Shown here in pieces: positions 57,863 to 64,000 of a stretch of DNA of 64,000 nucleotides (positions are counted from its first letter, which is position 1; the number at the start of each line of letters is the position of its first letter). The DNA is from Cephalopachus bancanus. Taxonomy: Eukaryota; Chordata; Mammalia; Primates; Tarsiidae. The stretch spans positions 7,904,501 through 7,968,500 of the forward strand of contig JAPVLO010000039.1 in the NCBI GenBank assembly GCA_027257055.1. The letters run 5' to 3'. The translations under genes and the position numbers were made by a program. The notes under the pieces were generated by a model that had not been told where the DNA came from, did no database searches, and was given only the letters and a program-made list of their open reading frames with translations.

Positions 57863-59310
57863 TTTTTTTGTTGTTTCCTTAGCTTTAAGTTTCTTCTTAA
57901 ATACACACTCACATACACATAGTTGTGAAAAAACACACACGTAGGAAGGAACACAAAATGAAACTGTTCAGTTTAATAAACAGTTATGAAATGAACACCC
58001 AAGTAATCACCCTTTAGATCAAGAAATACTTTTAACCTAGTTTTTCTGTCTAGATAGTTTCTTCCTATCTATTTAGTTCTTTAATGTTTTCAAGAACATA
58101 TTGTTAATATTTTATCAAGCATTTGTTATTTGGCTAGAAGGTTGATCCAAATCACCTGATCTGCCATGTAATCTAGTCTACCATTCCATAAATGGGATGG
58201 CAATAATCTCTTACTCAGAAATCCCCAGGAAAAATTTAACCGTGTTTCACTGACTCTTACTGACTTTTCCCTGTACAGATCACTGTAGCAAAAGGACTAC
58301 AAACTGGCTTAGACATAGGTTATGTTATCCATCCTGAGCCCAGAGTGGAGTCAACAACAGCAGAAATATATGGGTTCAGTGTGGAAGAAGGATCAGACCC
58401 CCAGAGAGAAATAAGCCATATGTTATCAAAAGGGGAAAGAAAAGACAAAATAGGTATTTACCACCATTTAGAAAGGATCATCAAACTGTTAACTGCTATT
58501 ACTTCCGGGCTAGAAGATTTGCTCAGAGAATGGCATAGAAAGGAAATCTACTTTTTATTTTTTATCTTATACTGTTTGGAATTTTCAATCCAAAGAATTT
58601 CCAGATTTATTGTAAATTTTAAGGTGCTTGAAACTTTTTTTTTAATCTCAGAAAAATACATCCAAACCATTAGAGAATTCTTCTGGAAAGCGAAGTCTGT
58701 GGTGGAAACTTTTAATGTTTTACTTTAAACACTATTATCTCATGTACTGTTTTTGTAATAAGAAGAGAGGGAGAAAAGGAACGCAGAGAACAGTTTAGAG
58801 GACATGAAGTGAGCGAAGAAGACTGAAACGTAGACAGCAGGAAGGGAGGAACAGAGGCAACAGTATCCCAGAATTCCAAGGAAAGAAAGAATTCCAAGGG
58901 TGAAGTTGCCAAAAGCATCACTAGTTACAGTGAGGTCAAATAGAATGAAGACTGGAAAGAAAAACGCTAAATTTGGCACTCAGCAAGACATTAATGACAT
59001 TTCCTTAGCAGATATCAGTATAGCTCTGAGGGCAGAATACAGATGATAATGAGTCATGCAATGAGTAGGAAATAATAGAAGAGAAATAAATTTTCAAGAC
59101 ATTTATTAGGGAAAAATATTAAATGGCCTGAGGAAGGCTCTTAAAGAAAAGAGAGAATAGGAAACGTCTTCTGCTAAAATGCAGGTGGTTGAGGCTTATT
59201 TGAAAGTCAGAGGGAAATCAAGCCCATATAGAGATATTTCTCCAGAAGGAGGAACCTGCTCTGAGAAAGGCCCAGAAGAGGCAGGAGGGCTTCTGACTGA
59301 CCACCTCTAA
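57863..59310. other. Intron 2, one exon-like open segment
   Basis: Mostly featureless. The plus-strand frame at 58345-58728 (127 codons) overlaps a segment bordered by TGTACAG (ends 58279) and G/GTATTT (58454). I recognise no domain. It could be chance. Confidence 0.3.
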
Positions 59311-59319
59311 CTCCAAAAT

Positions 59320-60310
59320 TTATCATGAATTCAACTACATATTTCCAGCTTCCTAATTCAAGCTGTCATTATCTTTTTCTCCTGAATTTCTACAAATACT
59401 ATACCCTTTCTATCACCCTTCCAGAGAATAGCCAGAGAAATCTCATTTAAAACAAATTACATTGTATAACTTCTTTAAACCCCTTTGATGGCTGCCTTTT
59501 GCACCAAGAAGAAAACAAATATTTTAACCCAGCCTGCAAGGCTCTGCATTACGTGACCCCTACTGACTTTTCAAACTTCGTCTCAAACCAATCTTTCAAA
59601 GTATCGGGTTGATGCATAAGTTCATAGTGTTCTTCGCTTGCCCATGGAATGCAAATGTTGCACAATAGCTGATTGGTCACAGTTCATCACATTTGCCAAT
59701 TCTCAGGTCTGCTGATGTGGATCATGATAGATTTCAGCATTTAAATGGTTTTCATCAAAGCCCGGTGGTCTTCCTGAATGTGGAGAATCACTCAGGTCAA
59801 AGTGGGACTCTGAAACGACAAAAGCATTTTTTTGCTGTGCTTACCCCAAAGGCATTTTCTTGTACAAGGCACAAATGTTTTGAGCCACCTCTGCTGCCTT
59901 TACTCCTCTGTTAAACTCAAACAGAAGAATATATCAGAAGTGTTCATTTTTTTCTACTTAACATTCTACCTTCTTTAGCCCACAAATAGCACTTTCTTCA
60001 AATCTGCAAAATGCAAGACATATCCACAAGCACAACACTGTCATTCCAAATGGCAAACAATAAACAAACTCCTGACACTGCAGTGTTGCCATGCCAAAAA
60101 TAAACGCTATGAATGTATGCATCAACCTAATATTTTAACTTGGCTTGCTGACTTTCATATCTTTAAGTAACTAAGTATTTACTGCCTTAAGATCTTGTTA
60201 CTTGCTGTTCCCTCTACCTGGATACCCCTTACACCTGAAACTCACCACCATTCTATTTTACATGGCTTGCCCTTTATCAACCATGTCTTAACTAATTTAT
60301 TCCCTTCCCA
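59320..60310 (+). mobile_element. L2 3' end, split by a MITE
   Basis: 59320-59603 and 60128-60310 together give L2 wording in order (AACCCCTTTGATGGCTGCC, GCCTGCAAGGCTCTGCATTACGTGACC, then TGCTGTTCCCTCTACCTGGA). The two parts are separated by the MITE at 59604-60127. Confidence 0.7.
59604..60127. mobile_element. Mariner-like MITE, 524 bp
   Basis: Inverted ends: left GGGTTGATGCATAAGTTCAT (from 59606), right reverse complement AGGTTGATGCATACATTCAT; about 22 of 26 bases match. TA dinucleotides lie on both sides (59602-59603 and 60128-60129), and the element cleanly interrupts an L2. No transposase frame. Exact family name unknown to me. Confidence 0.8.
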
Positions 60311-61689
60311 GAAGACTTCATTTTTTTTTTTGAAAGCAGGATCTATTGAGACGACAGAAAAGCTCCCAGAGTGGGAGAGGACTCGAGGGGGCTGCCCAAA
60401 GACTTCGCTTTTTAAAAATTTCATAATCTCATATTTATGCGGTAAATGAATTAGAATACATAATATTTTAGGATACCAGACAAGCACAAAGCACAACTCT
60501 GAAAACAATGGTTCTCAGACATTTTACCACTGAGGGGCTTTGAAAGAATTATTTCATTGAGTAGCACTAGAGCTGGGAGAGAAAAATCTCTTCTGTTCAC
60601 TTTATGCCCTATTATTAGAATGCTTTTACAACAGCATATATAACAATTATAACAATTTTGAAAAAAATTCTCTTATGGACTCCAAATTTTCAAAAATGTT
60701 ACCTACCTAATCACATTAATTTATTCAATAAATATTTATTGAGTACTCACTATGAGCCAGGCACTACAACAGATATGGTGATAAACAAAACAGACATGGT
60801 TCTCTGCCTTCAAGGAGGTGGAGTCTAGTGGAGAAAGGCAGACAAAATACAGAAAAGCAAGAAAGTAAATATGCAATTCAGCATTTAGAGAAGTGCTAAG
60901 AAGGTTATCAAACATGGTTCTGCGAGAAAGAATAAGGCAGAGATGAAAAATCTAAAACCTATTTAGCTGCCCTCCTAAGTGTCTTTCAGTTGAAGAATGA
61001 GAAAAAGCAATGTACAGGGAGGGCTAGGGACAAAGCATTATCAAAGGAACAGCTGGTGCAAAGGCACTAAGGGAAGAGAATCTCACATAGTCTAGAAACT
61101 AAGAGTTGACCAACATGACCAGAGTGTGGGAGCACAAGAAGAGTCAAACTAGGTAAGACTGGGGGAAAAAGTAGGGTCACATCCTGGAGAAGAGTTAGTT
61201 TCCTCTCAGGAAATGGGAACCCACTGAAAGCGTTTAAGCCAGAGACTAGTCAAATCCTATTGACCCTTTGAACATCTTTCTACATCCACATGGTGACTGG
61301 ATTAAATGAGACAAGAGGAGAAACAGAGAGACAAATTAGAAGGCTATTTCAGGATCTATAAATATCTTCTCTTTTTTATTAGTCAGAGACAATTCCCAAT
61401 CAGACCTTCTGATTAATATAAGGTGTCAGAATAGTGAGTTAAAAACAAAAACTTAGCATTTAACATTTTAATTGGTCTTGAAGATTTCTGACATAAACAT
61501 GCAAGTCTCCATGTGTTGTTTTAAATAATAAAAAAAAAATAGCTCATGGAGCTTCCTCCCAACTACCACCTCTACAGGCTCTTTAGAATGTGGAGACCCC
61601 AGATTTGACATCACTACTGTAAGAAATCTCGGGCTATACTTCATAAAAATGTCTTTCCTATCTATCCTCAGCCCATCCTTTTGTCCAAC
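60311..61689. other. Intron 2, old repeat remnants
   Basis: 60720-60840 (TTGAGTACTCACTATGAGCCAGGCAC) and 61010-61260 carry old mammalian-repeat wording. No gene. Confidence 0.45.
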
Positions 61690-61951
61690 CTTCAAACTCA
61701 ACATCGAAGGTCTGTTCCACCTCTTCAGTGATAGTCTTTAGAATTTCACTTTTGGAGGGGATATAAACTAGTTGAAATCTATTTTTCAGAGGAAATATAT
61801 AGAAAAATGAAGGGAGTGAGTTGATATCAATTGCAGTGCACATGGTAGAAGGCATTTCTCTTGGCACACTATGGAAATGAAGATACAATACAATTGCAGA
61901 AAACAGTAGTGGCATCAAGAGTTCAAGGATGGTTACCAGAGTCTTCCACTT
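61690..61951 (-). pseudogene. ABCA pseudogene exon 2 (helix 1, extracellular start)
   Basis: TTTTAG acceptor; 262 nt, continuing exon 1 in phase. It encodes KWKTLVTILELLMPLLFSAI (first membrane helix) and further on SLPSFFYIFPLKNRFQLVYI and TITEEVEQTFDVEFE, matching the ABCA3-branch start. No stop. The donor GTTGGA is weak compared with GTAAGT. Confidence 0.9.
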
Positions 61952-62340
61952 CTAAAATAAAAACAAAAGTTATGTTAAGCCCAAATTGAACAAAAGTGTA
62001 AACTGCTATGTAGTGAAAGTGCTTGTATTAAGAAAGAACATTTCCATTTCTTCCAGCCTCCCTGCACAACACATAAAAAGAAAAAAAAAATCAGAATTAG
62101 CTATAAACATCTCCTTTTAGTTTTTCTGTAACACCAATACCTAGAAATCAGTAACAATGATGCCATCTTTAATCATTAGGGTTAACAAAATTACTATGAA
62201 AAATGATTCATTTGCAGAAATGGGCCCCCTTACTTGTAAAGTTCTTAATTTCTATGTAGGCCATTACTATAAAACAATATAACTTAAAAATTCAGTCCCT
62301 CCCAAGGACTAATATTTCCTCCACAGTCAACCATACCTAC

Positions 62341-62394
62341 CTTTAAGATAAAATTCTTCCAGAGAAGAAGTTTTAACTTCCTGAACACTGCCAT
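62341..62394 (-). pseudogene. ABCA pseudogene exon 1 (start codon)
   Basis: ATG at 62394; 18 codons MAVFRKLKLLLWKNFILK to a GTAGGT donor. The start matches the ABCA3 branch (MAVLRQL-type, LLLWKN). A 5' UTR presumably extends to higher coordinates; the upstream minus frame to 62553 is open but its extra residues do not look like ABCA. Confidence 0.9.
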
Positions 62395-62544
62395 TTTTCT
62401 AGCTGAAGAGGAGGGCTCACCACTAGTCAGGAAACAAATGATGGGAAATGCTATGCATAACACAAAAATGTTAAGAGTTATCCTTTCATGCTTGAAAAAT
62501 TTCTTCTCTTGAGCTTCCAAATCATCATGCTGGATGGCTTTTCC

Positions 62545-62885
62545 TCCTACCATTCTAACAGTTCCTTCTCAGTCTTCTTGCTCTCCTAAACCTCTATATG
62601 TGAAAGTGCTCCAGGGCTCAGTCTGGGTTCTCTTCTCTTTTCTGACGACATCCCTTCAGCTCTTAGGTTTGAATCCATCTATATGCTGATGACGACTACA
62701 TTTATATCGCAACAATGGACCTTGCCTCTAACTCTAGACTCAAATGTCCAACTACCTGCATGACATCTCCATGTATTTCATCTCAAAGTAGACATGGCCA
62801 ACCTGGACTATTCTTATTCCTCTTAAAACAGATCGTCCCACAGTCTTCTTCACCTCAATTTAATGTCATTTCCATTCTTTGAGTT
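62545..62885 (+). mobile_element. L2 fragment
   Basis: CCAGGGCTCAGTCTGGGTTC, CCATCTATATGCTGATGACG and GACATCTCCATG are L2 3'-region wording. It overlaps the immediate 5' side of pseudogene exon 1. Confidence 0.7.
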
Positions 62886-63160
62886 ATACAGGAGTATTCT
62901 TTTTTTAAATGACACCAAAAAATACCAAGTTATGAAATAAGATAACTGCAAGTAGTAGGTAGAGGATGACTCCATTTTTAACCAAAAAAATTTTTAAGTA
63001 TGAACATGCATACAAAAAACTGGAAAGTTATATACCAAAATATAAACAGTAATTACTTCTACAAGGATTACTCTTGGCTTCTGTTTCACAGCCTAAATCC
63101 AGCTTGTCAGCAAATCCTGTTGGGTCTACCTCTGAAATATACCCAGATTTTAATCTCTTT

Positions 63161-63438
63161 TTTTTGGAGTTGGAGTCTCCCTCTGTCCCCCAGACTGGAG
63201 TGCAGTGGCCGCTCCCGGCCACCGCAGCCTTGACCTGCTGGGCTCCGGCGATCCTTCCTTCTCAGCCTTCCGAGTAGCTGGAATTACAGGCGTGCACTAT
63301 CATGCCCGGCTGATTTTTTGATTTATTGTAGAGATGAGGTCTCGCTGCCCAGGTGGGTCTCGAACCCGTGGGCTCAGGCAATCCACTCACCTCAGCCTCC
63401 CAAGGCGCGGGATTACAGGCTGAGCCACCGAGCCCGGC
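63161..63438 (-). mobile_element. Alu, young
   Basis: Antisense Alu from TTTTTTTTGGAGTTGGAGTC to GAGCCACCGAGCCCGGCT; its right end touches the inverted repeat at 63440. Confidence 0.93.
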
Positions 63439-63439
63439 T

Positions 63440-63569
63440 GTGTGGCCTGACTCAAACAGGATCACTCTTACTGCTGCATGGAAAATAGATTGCAAAGTGG
63501 CAAGGGCAGATGCAGCAATTCCACTCTAGAAGCTATTGCAGAAATCCAGGTAAGGAATGATAAGAGTAG
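63440..63569 (-). repeat. Inverted repeat, left arm (L2 sequence)
   Basis: Its reverse complement is the right arm at 63593-63708. Apart from a 14-base segment present only here (63558-63571 of the arm, AGGATCACTCTTAC) and one substitution, the arms appear identical. Loop of 23 bases. Confidence 0.96.
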
Positions 63570-63592
63570 ATTTCAATCTCTTTCACGTACCC

Positions 63593-63830
63593 CTACTCTT
63601 ATCATTCCTTACCTGGATTTCTGCAATAGCTTCTAGAGTGGAATTGCTGCATCTGCCCTTGCCACTTTGCAATCCATTTTCCATGCAGCAGTTTGAGTCA
63701 GGCCACACCTACTCCTCTGCTCAAAACTCTCAAATGGCTCCTATGTCACTCCAAGCAAAAGCCTTGCCTTACAATGACTTACAGAGTTGTACAGGATATA
63801 TGAGGGCAAACAATTAACTTTGTGAACTTG
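63593..63830 (+). mobile_element. L2 fragment with inverted repeat right arm
   Basis: 63593-63708 is the right arm. Its sequence reads as L2 (CTGGATTTCTGCAATAGCTTC, GCAATCCATTTTCCATGCAGCAG) and continues without break into further L2 (CCTCTGCTCAAAACTCTCAAATGGCTCC), so the right arm is probably the original location. Confidence 0.8.
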
Positions 63831-64000
63831 TCCTAGAAAAAGTGCTACAAAGCTCATTGCTGAATATCACTGTGGTCACCTTTAAAGTACTCCTCTTGGG
63901 AAGCACCAATGCCAGAGCTTCCACTCGTCAAAACAAATTTGAAACTCTTTTTCTGGAATGGCCATCAGAGCTATCATCATATTACCCTTTATGTCCTGAA
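63831..64000. other. No gene recognised
   Basis: Short stretch to the window edge with no clear feature. Confidence 0.5.

Overview
This is nuclear DNA from a primate. More than twenty dimeric 7SL-derived Alu copies are present, and that SINE type is confined to primates. The youngest copies share an unusual consensus (GAGTTGGAGTCTCACTCTG at the poly-T end, GTCTCGCTGCCCAGG in the middle). It is neither the human AluS/Y form nor the strepsirrhine forms I know, so a tarsier is my best guess (inference, about 60%). No intact protein-coding gene is present.

The backbone is one large minus-strand locus, about 12.7-62.4 kb. Eight spaced exons (62341-62394, 61690-61951, 54596-54722, 52815-52977, 39859-40121, 32369-32485, 31082-31199, 12670-12842) encode, in order, the N-terminal half of an ABC subfamily A transporter of the ABCA3/ABCA14/15/16 type: first membrane helix, first extracellular domain, then helices 2-5. 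Splice signals are mostly preserved. However, exon 5 has an in-frame TAA, the exon 3/4 junction is out of phase, and exon 8 has a one-base frameshift plus a TGA. I read it as an unprocessed pseudogene. Later exons would lie at lower coordinates or outside the window.

The introns are packed with mobile elements. At 1-10 kb there is an LTR end, old L1 pieces and a full-length 6.66-kb minus-strand L1 with a target duplication, itself hit by an Alu. At 15.1-22.7 kb lies a second long L1, lacking its 3' end and interrupted by two Alus and a 502-bp solo LTR. At 22.7-30 kb there are layered old L1s and Alus. At 30-41 kb there are mariner, MER2-like, L2 and Alu copies and a 1.4-kb solo LTR. At 41.3-47.5 kb there is a minus-strand class II (betaretrovirus-like) provirus with both LTRs, a lysine-tRNA primer site and broken gag, pro, pol and env. 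At 50.3-52.1 kb there is a plus-strand retrocopy of MPHOSPH10 that appears to come from an intron-retaining, early-polyadenylated transcript. At 54-64 kb there are a 43-bp triplicate repeat, an HSMAR2-like mariner, a mariner-like MITE inside an L2, and a near-perfect 270-bp inverted repeat made from an L2.

The genes do not act together in a pathway. The window is a record of one decaying transporter gene and the elements that entered it. The most unusual items are the MPHOSPH10 retrocopy, the provirus (nearly identical LTRs around an interior whose integrase has lost all three catalytic residues), the L2 hairpin and the transporter pseudogene.
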